Below are positions 51,929 through 63,974 of a stretch of DNA of 64,000 bases, piece by piece (position 1 is the stretch's first letter; each line of letters begins with the position of its first letter). The stretch is from Citrobacter portucalensis. GTDB taxonomy: Bacteria > Pseudomonadota > Gammaproteobacteria > Enterobacterales > Enterobacteriaceae. The notes below the pieces were generated by a model, which was given only the letters and a program-made list of their open reading frames with translations, ran no database searches and was not told the origin of the DNA. The stretch is taken from contig NZ_MVFY01000003.1 of assembly GCF_002042885.1 (NCBI RefSeq), positions 1 to 64,000 of the forward strand, in the 5' to 3' direction. Position numbers and translations under genes: made by a program.

Positions 51929-52250
51929 TGTGAGGATCTTTGCTGTGAAATCTGGGGTTATTGTGCGATATACCGCACGGTTTCGGCAATGTGAATTGCC
52001 GTTTATTTACATTTATGTAACGTACTAAAAGTTAATCCCTATTTCAAATTAAAAGTCAATAGGTTGAAATAACTCCAGGAATTTGCTGATATTCCATTTT
52101 TGGTGATTTTGCTATGATTCGCATTTACTGGGCTGTACTTAAAGATGCTCAAGTTCGACTCCACACTTGCCGATAGCCAACCACAGAATCACGAATATTG
52201 AACAGGGTGCGACTGACCACGCCTGACAGACTAAGTAAGATGGGGAAAGC
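51929..52250 (+). promoter_or_regulatory. nudE-igaA divergent intergenic region
   Basis: The 322-base region holds no credible gene. It is AT-rich in its middle (about 52000-52110) and should carry both divergent promoters. A small open frame on the minus strand into the start of igaA is a shadow. The igaA ribosome binding site GGGGAAAG is at 52241-52248. I could not assign -35/-10 boxes with confidence. Confidence 0.4.
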
Positions 52251-54386
52251 ATGAGCACCATTCTGATTTTTTTAGCTGCTTTGCTGGCCTGCTCATTGCT
52301 TGCAGGATGGCTACTCAAATCAAAATCCAGGCAGAAAAATTTACCCTTGAGCAGCGTCTTCTCAGACGCCTCGAAACGTAAACTCACACCTGAAGAACGC
52401 AGCGCAGTCGAAAACTATCTCGAAAGCCTTAGTCAAATTCAGCAAGTACCTGGTCCAACGGGAGCCAGTGCTGCACCGGTCTCATTAACGTTGAATGCCC
52501 AAAGTAATAGCGTCATCGTGCTTACTCGTTCGATTACACGTTACGGCATTACCACCGACGATCCTAACAAATGGCGCTACTATCTTGATTCCGTTGAGGT
52601 ACATCTTCCCCCTTTCTGGGAACAATACATCAACGACGAAAACAGCGTTGAGATAATCCACACCAATACGATACCGCTGGTTATCTCGTTGAACGGCCAT
52701 ACGCTGCAGGAATATATGCAGGAAGCGCGAGGTTATGCGTTACAGCACACCGCTTCTACCCAGGCGTCCATTCGTGGTGAAGAAAGTGAGCAGATTGAAC
52801 TGCTGAATATTCGCCAGGAAACCCATGAAGAATATGCGCTCAGCCGCCCTTCGGGATTGCGCGAGGCGTTGCTGATAACCGCCTCATTCCTGCTGTTCTT
52901 TTTCTGTTTGGTTATCCCGAACACGTTTGTTCCGTGGGCAGTTGGTGGCGCGGTATTGCTGTTAGCTGCGGGTCTGTGGGGATTGTTCGCCCCGCCGTCC
53001 AAAAGCGCCCTGCGGGAAATTCATTGTCTGCGCGGTACGCCACGTCGCTGGGGGTTATTTGGCGAAAACGACCAGGAACAAATTAATAATATCTCACTGG
53101 GTATTATTGATCTGATCTACCCACCTCACTGGCAACCCTACATCGCCCAAGACCTTGGCCAGCAAACGGATATCGATATTTATCTCGATCGCCACGTTGC
53201 CCGCCAGGGGCGTTTTTTATCTCTGCACGATGAAGTGAAAAACTTCCCGTTACAGCACTGGCTGCGCAACGCCGTCATCGCAGGCGGCTCGTTGCTGGTA
53301 CTGCTGATGCTGCTGTTTTGGATCCCGCTGGATATGCCGATAAAGGTCACGCTCTCCTGGATGAAGGGCGCGCAAACTATCGAAGCCACCAGCGTTAAAC
53401 AGCTCGAAAACGCGGGCGTTCGCGTGGGTGACACGCTGCACCTGAGTGGTACGGGTATGTGTAACATTCATACCCAAGGAAGCTGGAATGCGCAGCCTGC
53501 CACGCCGTTTATGCCTTTCGATTGCTCGCAAATTATCTGGAATGACGCGCGCGCATTGCCGCTGCCTGAGTCTGACCTGGTGAACAAGGCTACCGCGCTC
53601 ACACAGGCCGTGAGCCGTCAGCTGCATCCCAAACCTGACGATGACTCTCGCGTCAGCGCATCGCTACGCTCAGCAATCCAAAAGTCCGGCATGGTATTAC
53701 TGGACGATTTTGGTGAGATTGTCCTGAAAACGGCCGATCTGTGTGCAGCCAAAGATGAATGTGTGCGCTTAAAAAATGCGCTGGTTAACCTCGGTAACAG
53801 TAAAGACTGGGCCGCGCTGGTGAAACGGGCAAACGCAGGCAAACTGGATGGCGTGAACGTGCTGCTGCGTCCGGTAAGCGCAGAGTCACTGGATAATCTG
53901 GTAAATACCTCTACGGCACCGTTTATTTCACGCGAGACTGCACGAGCAGCCCAGGCGCTGAATAGCCCTGCCCCTGGCGGTTTCCTGATTATCAGCGATG
54001 AAGGCAGCGATCTGGTCGATCAGCCGTGGCCGACGACCTCGCTATATGACTATCCACCTCAGGAACAGTGGAACGCCTTCCAGCGCCTGGCACAGATGCT
54101 AATGCAGACGCCGTTTCGCGCGGAGGGGATCGTCACCAATATTTCGACTGACGCCAATGGCACACAGCACATTGGACTGCACCGTATCCCGGATCGTTCA
54201 GGATTATGGCGCTACCTTGGCACGACGCTGCTGATGTTCTCCATGCTCGGATGCGCTATCTACAACAGCATACAGGCATTCAGACGCTACCAGCGTCACC
54301 GCACCCGCATCGCGGAAATTCAGAGCTACTACGAAAGTTGTCTGAATCCAACACTGATTGACAACCCGGAAAGCCTGATTCGATAA
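52251..54386 (+). CDS. igaA: IgaA (YrfF), membrane repressor of the Rcs phosphorelay
   Basis: 711 residues. N-terminal membrane helix (about 2-22), two further helices near 205-240, one near 340-360, a large periplasmic domain (about 360-650) with Cys residues, and a last helix near 655-675. IgaA restrains RcsD and so the Rcs envelope-stress phosphorelay; loss is lethal unless Rcs is also lost. Confidence 0.97.
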   Translation: MSTILIFLAALLACSLLAGWLLKSKSRQKNLPLSSVFSDASKRKLTPEERSAVENYLESLSQIQQVPGPTGASAAPVSLTLNAQSNSVIVLTRSITRYGITTDDPNKWRYYLDSVEVHLPPFWEQYINDENSVEIIHTNTIPLVISLNGHTLQEYMQEARGYALQHTASTQASIRGEESEQIELLNIRQETHEEYALSRPSGLREALLITASFLLFFFCLVIPNTFVPWAVGGAVLLLAAGLWGLFAPPSKSALREIHCLRGTPRRWGLFGENDQEQINNISLGIIDLIYPPHWQPYIAQDLGQQTDIDIYLDRHVARQGRFLSLHDEVKNFPLQHWLRNAVIAGGSLLVLLMLLFWIPLDMPIKVTLSWMKGAQTIEATSVKQLENAGVRVGDTLHLSGTGMCNIHTQGSWNAQPATPFMPFDCSQIIWNDARALPLPESDLVNKATALTQAVSRQLHPKPDDDSRVSASLRSAIQKSGMVLLDDFGEIVLKTADLCAAKDECVRLKNALVNLGNSKDWAALVKRANAGKLDGVNVLLRPVSAESLDNLVNTSTAPFISRETARAAQALNSPAPGGFLIISDEGSDLVDQPWPTTSLYDYPPQEQWNAFQRLAQMLMQTPFRAEGIVTNISTDANGTQHIGLHRIPDRSGLWRYLGTTLLMFSMLGCAIYNSIQAFRRYQRHRTRIAEIQSYYESCLNPTLIDNPESLIR

Positions 54387-54393
54387 CACGCTC

Positions 54394-54422
54394 GCGCGAC
54401 AGGATATGCTACCCTGTCGCGC
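54394..54422. other. Hairpin between igaA and yrfG
   Basis: A 10-bp perfect stem (54394-54403 with 54413-54422) has a nine-base loop but no T-run (ATCATG follows). It may slow polymerase or protect the 3' end of the igaA message rather than terminate. Confidence 0.6.
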
Positions 54423-54448
54423 ATCATGTTTTCTTCTGGGGAGTTTCC

Positions 54449-55117
54449 ATGCAGATCAATATTGCCTGGCAGGATGTCGACACCGTGTTGTTAGATATGG
54501 ACGGCACGCTGCTCGACCTGGCATTCGATAACTATTTCTGGCAAAAACTGGTGCCGGAAACCTATGGCGCGAAGCAGGGTATCTCTCCTCAGGAAGCTCA
54601 GGACTATATTCGTCAGCAGTATCATGCCGTGCAGCATACGCTAAACTGGTATTGCCTTGATTACTGGAGCGAGTGCCTGGATCTGGATATTTGCGCCATG
54701 ACCACGGAACAGGGACCGCGCGCCGTTTTGCGCGAAGATACCGTACCGTTTCTTGATGCCTTAAAAGCCAGCGGCAAGCGCCGCATTTTGCTCACCAACG
54801 CGCATCCGCATAATCTGGCGGTGAAGCTTGAGCATACCGGTCTGGCCTCACACCTTGATTTATTACTTTCCACCCACACATTTGGTTATCCCAAAGAGGA
54901 TCAGCGGTTATGGCACGCTGTGGCTGAAGAAACGGGAATGAGTGCAGAGAAGACGCTGTTTATTGACGACAGCGAACCCATTCTCGACGCCGCTGCTCTG
55001 TACGGTATTCGTTACTGCCTCGGCGTGACCAATCCCGACTCCGGCATCGCCGAAAAACAGTACGCACGCCATCCGTCACTGAATGACTACCGCCGACTGA
55101 TCCCCTCACTGATGTGA
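54449..55117 (+). CDS. yrfG: HAD-family nucleotidase YrfG
   Basis: 222 residues. HAD motifs: LDMDGTLLDLAF near residue 16, LLTNAHPHN, and FIDDSEPILDAA. The E. coli homologue dephosphorylates purine mononucleotides such as GMP and IMP in vitro. Ten bases separate it from hslR. Confidence 0.95.
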   Translation: MQINIAWQDVDTVLLDMDGTLLDLAFDNYFWQKLVPETYGAKQGISPQEAQDYIRQQYHAVQHTLNWYCLDYWSECLDLDICAMTTEQGPRAVLREDTVPFLDALKASGKRRILLTNAHPHNLAVKLEHTGLASHLDLLLSTHTFGYPKEDQRLWHAVAEETGMSAEKTLFIDDSEPILDAAALYGIRYCLGVTNPDSGIAEKQYARHPSLNDYRRLIPSLM

Positions 55118-55127
55118 AGGAGACGCC

Positions 55128-55529
55128 ATGAAAGAAAAGCCCTCTGCTGAAATCAGGCTGGATAAATGGCTGTGGGCTGCACGCTTTTACAAAACGCGTG
55201 CGCTAGCCCGCGAAATGGTTGAAGGCGGTAAGGTGCACTACAACGGCCAGCGCAGTAAGCCAAGCAAGATTGTCGAGCTGAACGCCACCCTCACCCTTCG
55301 CCAGGGAAATGACGAACGAACAGTCATTATCAAGGCCATTACCGAGCAGCGTCGCCCGGCAACGGAAGCCGTTACGCTGTATGAAGAAACCGCGGAAAGC
55401 GTGGAAAAACGCGAAAAAATGGCGCTGGCGCGTAAACTTAACGCGTTAACCATGCCGCACCCGGACAGACGACCGGACAAGAAAGAGCGCCGCGACCTGT
55501 TACGATTTAAACACGGCGACAGCGAGTGA
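55128..55529 (+). CDS. hslR: Ribosome-associated heat shock protein Hsp15
   Basis: 133 residues. An S4 RNA-binding domain (about 9-70: RLDKWLWAARFYKTRALAREMV) and a basic C-terminal tail. Hsp15 binds blocked 50S subunits carrying a nascent chain and moves the tRNA to allow recycling. Co-transcribed with hslO. Confidence 0.97.
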   Translation: MKEKPSAEIRLDKWLWAARFYKTRALAREMVEGGKVHYNGQRSKPSKIVELNATLTLRQGNDERTVIIKAITEQRRPATEAVTLYEETAESVEKREKMALARKLNALTMPHPDRRPDKKERRDLLRFKHGDSE

Positions 55530-55553
55530 CTGTCACCTGCAAGAGAGATGATT

Positions 55554-56432
55554 ATGCCGCAACATGACCAATTACATCGTTATCTGTTTGAAAACTTTGC
55601 CGTGCGCGGCGAGCTGGTGACCGTTTCGGAAACCCTGCAACAGATCCTCGAAAATCATACTTACCCGCAGCCGGTCAAAAACGTACTGGCTGAGCTGCTG
55701 GTTGCCACCAGCCTGCTCACCGCCACGCTGAAATTTGCCGGTGATATCACTGTGCAGTTGCAGGGTGATGGTCCGCTGAGCCTGGCCGTCATCAACGGCA
55801 ACAACAATCAGCAGATGCGCGGCGTGGCCCGCATGCAGGGTGATATTCCTGAAGATGCCGATCTGAAAACGCTGGTGGGCAACGGTTACCTGGTGATCAC
55901 CATTACCCCGGAAGAAGGCGAGCGTTATCAAGGCGTGGTCGGTCTGGAAGGTGACACGCTGGCAGCGTGTCTGGAAGATTACTTCATGCGTTCTGAACAG
56001 CTGCCGACACGCCTGTTCATCCGCACTGGCGACGTTGATGGCAAACCCGCTGCTGGCGGAATGCTGCTGCAGGTAATGCCGGCGCAAAACGCGCAGGCAG
56101 ATGATTTCGATCACCTGACCGCCCTGACCGAAACTATCAAAGCCGAAGAGCTGCTGACGCTGCCGGCCAACGAAGTGCTGTGGCGCCTGTACCACGAAGA
56201 AGAGGTTACTCTCTACGATCCGCAGGACGTTGAGTTCAAATGCACCTGTTCACGCGAACGCTGCGCAGGCGCACTGAAAACGTTGCCGGACGAAGAAGTG
56301 GACAGCATTCTGGCGGAAGAAGGCGAGATCGATATGCACTGCGATTACTGCGGTAGCCACTATCTGTTTAACGCCATGGATATTGCTGAGATCCGCAGCA
56401 ATGCCTCCCCTGCCGATCCCCAGGTGCATTAA
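55554..56432 (+). CDS. hslO: Redox-regulated chaperone Hsp33
   Basis: 292 residues from the ATG at 55554 ([15 protein letters not shown]); an ATG two codons upstream is a weaker choice. The C-terminal zinc switch is visible as CTC near residue 232 and CDYC near residue 265. Oxidation forms disulfides, releases Zn and activates holdase function under oxidative heat stress. Confidence 0.98.
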   Translation: MPQHDQLHRYLFENFAVRGELVTVSETLQQILENHTYPQPVKNVLAELLVATSLLTATLKFAGDITVQLQGDGPLSLAVINGNNNQQMRGVARMQGDIPEDADLKTLVGNGYLVITITPEEGERYQGVVGLEGDTLAACLEDYFMRSEQLPTRLFIRTGDVDGKPAAGGMLLQVMPAQNAQADDFDHLTALTETIKAEELLTLPANEVLWRLYHEEEVTLYDPQDVEFKCTCSRERCAGALKTLPDEEVDSILAEEGEIDMHCDYCGSHYLFNAMDIAEIRSNASPADPQVH

Positions 56433-56440
56433 TCACCGTC

Positions 56441-56521
56441 TTGCCTGATGGCACGGCGCTTATCAGGCCTACGGAAAATCTGTCGTAGGCCTGATAAAAC
56501 GTTCGCGCAGCCATCCGGCAA
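56441..56521. repeat. BIME between convergent hslO and yhgE
   Basis: GCCTGATGGCACGGCGCTTATCAGGCC and GTAGGCCTGATAAAACG...GCCATCCGGCA form two inverted REP units after the hslO stop. Confidence 0.85.
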
Positions 56522-56541
56522 AAACGATGTCGGCAACACAC

Positions 56542-58260
56542 TCACTCGGTGTAATAAGTCATCGGCAGTCTTTTGCCATCAATAGTGATATCCCGCCAGA
56601 TTCTGGGGGCTGAGCCCAGTTGCTGATTCGCTACCGCCTGCAGCAATTTATCCTTAGTGAATCCTTCAGGTAGCCTGGCAACCGCTAACAAATCCCATTT
56701 GTTTTTCTGCATGCCGAAGACCAGACTCTCCCCATCGCCAAAGGCATATAACACCTGCTCAGGATGACCATCCGCATTGAGGTCCTGACTCACCAGTACG
56801 CACGCATTCTGCTCAGCACAAGAGGTGATGCGATACCCCTGTGTTTTGACAAACGCCCAGAACGCATCGTCTGGCTTCTGGCTCCCCGGAGCAATCACAA
56901 CCTTCGATACTAACTGTGTTGCGCTTAGCTCTTTAACCGGATCCCGGCGCCCTTGCAGCAGAGAATTCAAGTCGCGTCTGCGTTTACTGTCTTGATTAAA
57001 CGCCACATCTTTTTGTAATGCTTCCAACGCTGCGCGCCCCGGTTTTCCGCTGTGATCCAACATATACAGGCTGACTTGATCCGGTTTAATTTTCCCGCTG
57101 TGATATAGCCCCATATGGCTGTTAACGCTGATGCGCCAGGCATCAATAACCGGCGATGACAGCAGAACCAACAGCCCCAACGCCAGCAACGAAACGCCAA
57201 GAATGACCGGCCCCTGAAGCTCAAGCGGATTGCGCCCGCGGCGCAAAATGCTGGCCAGATAGCCAAACGACCATACCAGCAGCACCACGACCACCAGCAC
57301 GCCATACAAACGCTCAGGCGTCCAACCGTACTGCTGTATTCGCACCCACAGTGACCAACCGGCAATCAGCATATAGATGGGCGCGACAATCAGAGAGCAT
57401 TTGATCAGATAGCGTAACGCGCCAGGATAGGGTAACGCCTCTTTTTGCGGTTCACGCACGATAGCCATCAACAGCAACAGGAGCAGCGTCAGCGTTGACA
57501 TCAACCCAGCCGCAGACACGCGTTGCGAAATAGCCTCCAGCCCGGTGAAGGGTAAGGTCAGTATGAACATCAGCGCCAACAGCGCGACCAGAGGTAACAG
57601 ACCGGTGGCGATAAACGTCAGTAATTTTTGTACCGCCGTGACCAGACGCGACTGTGTGCGGGCCAGTACTACTGCCAGTGCGGTAATCAGACCAAAGGCC
57701 ACATAGCCAAACCAGTCGGTATCAAAGAAGAGCGTGCTGAAGAAGGGAATACCGACCAGCTTAAACATCTCGCTCCATAGCAGGAGCACCAGCCAGAACA
57801 AACCGTTGGCGACAAAGACAATCAGCAACGTCAACGCATTAAGCCACAATTGCCGATAAAAATGCGGGTAGCGCGCCTGCTCACGAGAGACATGAAGCGA
57901 GTACTGAATCCAGGGCAAAGCAAGCATCGCCATCAGCAGTAAGCGCCAACCGTAGAACATAAAAACTTCATGTTGCCGCCACTTATCACTGTCCTCGACT
58001 TGCCACTTTAGCCAGACGCTCATCGCCAGCACCACAACAAAGATCAGCGCCATCCAGTACCACAGCGCGCGTTGTTTGAAAGAAACAACAGTAAGCAAAA
58101 GTGCCGAGGTGATCGCAATCGTCGCAGGCATGCCATAAAACAGCCAGCCGTCATTATGGGGCGCCAGATATGTCATCAGCAGATAGCATAATGTCCCCTG
58201 CAACAGGCCGATGAATATCATGCCCCAACGCGTCGTACGTGAAATTTCAGCACTATCCAT
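56542..58260 (-). CDS. yhgE: YhgE, DUF4153 membrane protein
   Basis: 572 residues (E. coli 574). About ten membrane helices in the first 370 residues, then a soluble C-terminal region (about 380-572). Conserved in enterics with no proven function. Divergent from pck. Confidence 0.93.
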   Translation of the reverse strand: MDSAEISRTTRWGMIFIGLLQGTLCYLLMTYLAPHNDGWLFYGMPATIAITSALLLTVVSFKQRALWYWMALIFVVVLAMSVWLKWQVEDSDKWRQHEVFMFYGWRLLLMAMLALPWIQYSLHVSREQARYPHFYRQLWLNALTLLIVFVANGLFWLVLLLWSEMFKLVGIPFFSTLFFDTDWFGYVAFGLITALAVVLARTQSRLVTAVQKLLTFIATGLLPLVALLALMFILTLPFTGLEAISQRVSAAGLMSTLTLLLLLLMAIVREPQKEALPYPGALRYLIKCSLIVAPIYMLIAGWSLWVRIQQYGWTPERLYGVLVVVVLLVWSFGYLASILRRGRNPLELQGPVILGVSLLALGLLVLLSSPVIDAWRISVNSHMGLYHSGKIKPDQVSLYMLDHSGKPGRAALEALQKDVAFNQDSKRRRDLNSLLQGRRDPVKELSATQLVSKVVIAPGSQKPDDAFWAFVKTQGYRITSCAEQNACVLVSQDLNADGHPEQVLYAFGDGESLVFGMQKNKWDLLAVARLPEGFTKDKLLQAVANQQLGSAPRIWRDITIDGKRLPMTYYTE

Positions 58261-58638
58261 GTCAGTATCCAGAATGAAGGGAAAAGCTAATTATCGCATC
58301 AACTTCACAATTTTGAGCATTGATAGAGCGATTTCAGACCACGACGACGGGAAGTGAATCGATATTGTTTATGTATAACCAACGCTCATTTCTTGCGTGA
58401 ATGCGATTACACTCACAAGATTCCCGCCAAAAACACTCTCCATTAACGTTTTAAGAACATTTTCCACAACAAAAAAGGGTTTCCTGCCATAATATCTGCC
58501 TCTTTGTGACAGGAGTCGCAGCGCATTCGGTCGCCCGTGATTTTCCCGGATGCGTAAATCTATGAGCCTTGTCGCGGTTAACAATCCCTAAAAAACCTTA
58601 CTATTCCAGGTAATACATATTGGCTAAGGAGCAGTGAA
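58261..58638 (+). promoter_or_regulatory. pck upstream region
   Basis: The 378-base gap holds no credible gene. It carries the CRP site at 58402-58417 and the pck leader; TAAGGAG at 58626-58632 is the ribosome binding site. A 71-codon frame on the minus strand is not supported by homology. Confidence 0.55.
58402..58417. promoter_or_regulatory. CRP site upstream of pck
   Basis: TGCGA-TTACAC-TCACA matches the CRP consensus with one mismatch. pck is known to be activated by CRP-cAMP in E. coli during gluconeogenic growth. Confidence 0.65.
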
Positions 58639-60261
58639 ATGCGTGTGAACAACAGTTTAACCCCGCAAGATCTCAAGGCTTATGGTATCAATGACGTTCA
58701 GGATATCGTTTACAATCCAGACTACGACACGCTTTTCCAGGAAGAACTTGATCCAAACCTGGAAGGTTATGAACGTGGCGTGTTAACGAATCTGGGCGCC
58801 GTTGCCGTTGATACCGGTATCTTTACCGGACGTTCGCCAAAGGATAAGTACATTGTCCGTGACGACACCACGCGCGACACGCTGTGGTGGTCCGACAAAG
58901 GTAAAGGTAAGAACGACAACAAACCGCTCTCCCCGGAAACCTGGCAGCATCTGAAAGGATTAGTCACCCAGCAACTTTCCGGCAAGCGCCTGTTTATCAT
59001 TGATGCTTTCTGCGGCGCTAACGCCGATACCCGTCTTTCCGTGCGCTTCATTACCGAAGTTGCCTGGCAGGCGCATTTTGTCAAAAACATGTTCATCCGC
59101 CCAAGCGACGAAGAGCTGGTTGATTTCAAACCTGATTTCATCGTGATGAACGGCGCTAAATGCACCAACCCGCAGTGGAAAGAGCAGGGGCTGAACTCCG
59201 AAAACTTCGTGGCTTTCAACCTGACTGAGCGTATCCAGTTGATTGGTGGCACCTGGTACGGCGGCGAAATGAAGAAAGGTATGTTCTCCGTAATGAACTA
59301 CCTGCTGCCGCTGAAAGGCATTGCCTCCATGCACTGCTCGGCTAACGTCGGGGAAAAAGGTGATGTGGCAGTCTTCTTTGGCCTGTCCGGCACCGGTAAA
59401 ACCACGCTGTCCACCGACCCGAAACGTCGCCTGATTGGCGATGACGAACACGGCTGGGATGACGACGGTGTGTTTAACTTCGAAGGCGGTTGCTACGCGA
59501 AGACAATCAAACTGTCTAAAGATGCCGAGCCGGAAATCTACAACGCGATCCGTCGTGACGCGCTGCTGGAAAACGTCACCGTGCGCGAAGATGGTTCCAT
59601 CGATTTCGATGATGGTTCAAAAACTGAGAACACCCGCGTTTCCTACCCGATTTATCACATCGATAATATCGTTAAGCCGGTGTCAAAAGCGGGTCATGCT
59701 ACCAAAGTAATTTTCCTGACTGCCGACGCATTTGGCGTGCTGCCGCCGGTTTCTCGCCTGACAGCAGACCAAACGCAGTACCACTTCCTGTCTGGCTTCA
59801 CCGCCAAACTGGCCGGTACCGAACGCGGCGTCACCGAACCGACCCCAACCTTCTCTGCCTGCTTCGGCGCAGCATTCCTGTCTCTGCACCCAACGCAGTA
59901 CGCAGAAGTGCTGGTGAAACGTATGCAGGCGGCAGGTGCACAGGCGTATCTGGTTAACACAGGCTGGAACGGTACCGGCAAGCGAATCTCTATCAAAGAT
60001 ACCCGTGCGATTATCGACGCCATCCTGAACGGTTCGCTGGATGACGCGGAAACGTTCCGTCTGCCGATGTTTGACCTGGCTATCCCGACCGAGCTGCCGG
60101 GTGTGGACACTCGCATTCTCGATCCGCGTAATACCTACGCATCTCCGGAGCAGTGGCAGGAAAAAGCCAATGCACTGGCGAAACTGTTTATCGAGAACTT
60201 CGAGAAATATACCGATACCCCTGCAGGTGAAGCGCTGGTTAGCGCCGGACCGAAGCTGTAA
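58639..60261 (+). CDS. pck: Phosphoenolpyruvate carboxykinase (ATP)
   Basis: 540 residues. Kinase-1a P-loop [11 protein letters not shown] near residue 248, metal and substrate residues in [21 protein letters not shown] and LIGDDEHGW. Converts oxaloacetate and ATP to PEP in gluconeogenesis. Intrinsic terminator 20 bases after the stop. Confidence 0.99.
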   Translation: MRVNNSLTPQDLKAYGINDVQDIVYNPDYDTLFQEELDPNLEGYERGVLTNLGAVAVDTGIFTGRSPKDKYIVRDDTTRDTLWWSDKGKGKNDNKPLSPETWQHLKGLVTQQLSGKRLFIIDAFCGANADTRLSVRFITEVAWQAHFVKNMFIRPSDEELVDFKPDFIVMNGAKCTNPQWKEQGLNSENFVAFNLTERIQLIGGTWYGGEMKKGMFSVMNYLLPLKGIASMHCSANVGEKGDVAVFFGLSGTGKTTLSTDPKRRLIGDDEHGWDDDGVFNFEGGCYAKTIKLSKDAEPEIYNAIRRDALLENVTVREDGSIDFDDGSKTENTRVSYPIYHIDNIVKPVSKAGHATKVIFLTADAFGVLPPVSRLTADQTQYHFLSGFTAKLAGTERGVTEPTPTFSACFGAAFLSLHPTQYAEVLVKRMQAAGAQAYLVNTGWNGTGKRISIKDTRAIIDAILNGSLDDAETFRLPMFDLAIPTELPGVDTRILDPRNTYASPEQWQEKANALAKLFIENFEKYTDTPAGEALVSAGPKL

Positions 60262-60280
60262 TTTTTGATTCGTTATATAG

Positions 60281-60310
60281 CCCCTTATCCGAGAGGATAA
60301 GGGGTTTTTT
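60281..60310 (+). terminator. Intrinsic terminator after pck
   Basis: CCCCTTATCC (60281-60290) pairs with GGATAAGGGG (60295-60304), GAGA loop, then six T's. Confidence 0.95.
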
Positions 60311-60322
60311 ATTGTGTCTATC

Positions 60323-60351
60323 TTTTAAAATGTACTCCGTACACCTATAAT
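60323..60351 (+). promoter_or_regulatory. Promoter and operator of the toxin-antitoxin pair
   Basis: TATAAT (60346-60351) is a perfect -10, with a weak -35 TTTTAA (60323-60328) at 17-base spacing. Between them TGTAC-TCC-GTACA (60331-60343) is a perfect inverted repeat, and TGTACT recurs at 60353. This is a likely antitoxin-binding operator for autorepression. Confidence 0.65.
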
Positions 60352-60383
60352 CTGTACTATCAACCCCATGCGCAGGACGCGCT

Positions 60384-60701
60384 ATGTTCACATTTATTGA
60401 GCTACAAGGATTTAGTAAACGCCGTCCGTTACTTTTGCCTGACGATGAGTTTCGCGCCTTTCAAGAGACGCTTATAGAGAACCCTGAGGCTGGAGATACT
60501 ATCGCTGGTACAGGTGGATTCAGAAAAATTCGCTGGAGCCGCTCTGGTATGGGCAAACGCAGCGGTATTAGGGTTATTTATTACAACGTGACGCGCAAAG
60601 GTCGAATCTATCTCGCTTTGCTCTATCCTAAAAATGAACAGGATGATTTAACCGAAGAGCAAAAAAGAGTTTTAATGCACTTATCCAATATGCTGATTTA
60701 A
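60384..60701 (+). CDS. RelE/HigB-like toxin
   Basis: 105 residues, basic. The text GGFRKIRWSRSGMGKRSGIRVIYYNVTRKGRIYLALLYPKNE (60510-60645 region) is characteristic of the RelE/HigB fold, with conserved Arg residues and the KIRW strand. RelE-type toxins cut mRNA on the ribosome. It comes before the antitoxin, as in HigBA systems. It lies between pck and envZ, which are adjacent in E. coli K-12, so the pair is an insertion. Confidence 0.82.
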   Translation: MFTFIELQGFSKRRPLLLPDDEFRAFQETLIENPEAGDTIAGTGGFRKIRWSRSGMGKRSGIRVIYYNVTRKGRIYLALLYPKNEQDDLTEEQKRVLMHLSNMLI

Positions 60702-60723
60702 TCATGGGAATTTTAATCATCAG

Positions 60724-60738
60724 GACACCGCTATCCGG
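60724..60738 (+). other. Small inverted repeat before the antitoxin gene
   Basis: CACCG-CTATC-CGGTG lies just ahead of the antitoxin ribosome binding site GTGAGG. It may tune the ratio of antitoxin to toxin synthesis. Confidence 0.4.
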
Positions 60739-60753
60739 TGTGGTGAGGCCAAA

Positions 60754-61050
60754 ATGAAAGACGAATTATTTGCCGATTTGCTGGCCAGTGCAGAAGAAAT
60801 GGTGCGTATAGAGAAGGGTGAAGAAACACCTAAGCCTGAACATGTACATACCTTTAGCGAAATTGATGTTAAAGCCATCCGCGAAGCAACAGGGTTACGC
60901 CAACAGGATTTTGCCATCGCCGTTGGCGTGAGTTATGACCTGGTTAAAAGCTGGGAAACGAAACGACGCCAGCCCACAGGAGCACCCAGAAAACTGCTTT
61001 TATTAATTCAAAGAAATCCTTTTATAATTAATCAATTAAAAGCAATTTAA
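60754..61050 (+). CDS. HTH antitoxin (HigA/NadS-like)
   Basis: 98 residues. The acidic N-terminus (about 1-40) may wrap the toxin; a Xre-type helix-turn-helix lies at about 45-75: LRQQDFAIAVGVSYDLVKSWE. It should neutralise the upstream toxin and repress the pair through the palindrome before the toxin gene. The gap to the toxin gene is 52 bases. Confidence 0.82.
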   Translation: MKDELFADLLASAEEMVRIEKGEETPKPEHVHTFSEIDVKAIREATGLRQQDFAIAVGVSYDLVKSWETKRRQPTGAPRKLLLLIQRNPFIINQLKAI

Positions 61051-61082
61051 GTCCGTTATTTTACGGCCTATCCCGCAAACAA

Positions 61083-61107
61083 AAAGGGAGGCATTTCGCC
61101 TCTCTTT
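61083..61107 (-). terminator. Terminator of the ompR-envZ operon
   Basis: A 10-bp stem with one wobble (61083-61092 with 61098-61107) is followed on the minus strand by TTTTTGTTTG. Confidence 0.8.
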
Positions 61108-61108
61108 G

Positions 61109-63177
<2,069 letters not shown>

Positions 63178-63402
63178 TGTTATTACTCCCAAAGGTTCGC
63201 AACAATTAAGTGTATATTCTTAAGAAAGCTAACGTGAGTCACCAGCGAATTCTGGTATGAATTCCAGGCTAAATTGTTACAAAGCATATTAAACAGCAGC
63301 TTAAGTATACAATGTTTCTCGCAATACATTATTTATTCTGTTGATATGCTCACGTAATACTAATTGTGCGCATCATCACAGAGTCGAAGGTAAAACAATA
63401 AG

Positions 63403-63876
63403 ATGAAAACGCCCCTGATAACCCGTGAAGGGTATGAAAAACTTAAACAAGAGCTGAATTATCTCTGGCGTGAAGAGCGCCCGGAAGTCACCAAAAAAGT
63501 TACCTGGGCCGCAAGTCTGGGTGACCGCAGCGAAAATGCCGACTACCAGTATAATAAAAAGCGCCTGCGTGAGATCGACCGCCGCGTCCGTTATTTGACC
63601 AAGTGCATGGAGAATCTAAAAATCGTCGATTACTCCCCGCAGCAGGAAGGCAAAGTCTTCTTTGGCGCATGGGTTGAGATTGAAAATGACGATGGCGACA
63701 TCCGCAAATTCCGTATTGTTGGCTACGATGAGATCTTCGGTCGTAAGGATTACATCTCAATCGACTCACCAATGGCGCGGGCGCTTTTGAAAAAAGAGGT
63801 CGGCGATCTCGCAGTAGTAAACACCCCAGGTGGCGAAGCCAACTGGTACGTGAATGAGATTGAATACGTGAAGTGA
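63403..63876 (+). CDS. greB: Transcription elongation factor GreB
   Basis: 157 residues. An N-terminal coiled coil (about 5-75) with the catalytic acidic tip GDRSENADY (Asp41, Glu44) and a C-terminal FKBP-like domain. GreB enters the RNA polymerase secondary channel and stimulates cleavage of backtracked RNA. Confidence 0.98.
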   Translation: MKTPLITREGYEKLKQELNYLWREERPEVTKKVTWAASLGDRSENADYQYNKKRLREIDRRVRYLTKCMENLKIVDYSPQQEGKVFFGAWVEIENDDGDIRKFRIVGYDEIFGRKDYISIDSPMARALLKKEVGDLAVVNTPGGEANWYVNEIEYVK

Positions 63877-63974
63877 GACCGGAACAATCCGAAGCCCCGG
63901 CAGATGGCTGGCATTTTTGCCAGTCAATCCGTATAACTATCCCCTGATTTTTTATCCTATAGACGAAGCTATCC

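Noticed and set aside
58369-58584. 71-codon frame on the minus strand upstream of pck
   Set aside because: It covers the CRP site and the pck promoter region and resembles no known protein.
63908-63923. CTGGC...GCCAG hairpin after greB as a terminator
   Set aside because: Only five base pairs, with the T-run in the loop rather than after the stem.
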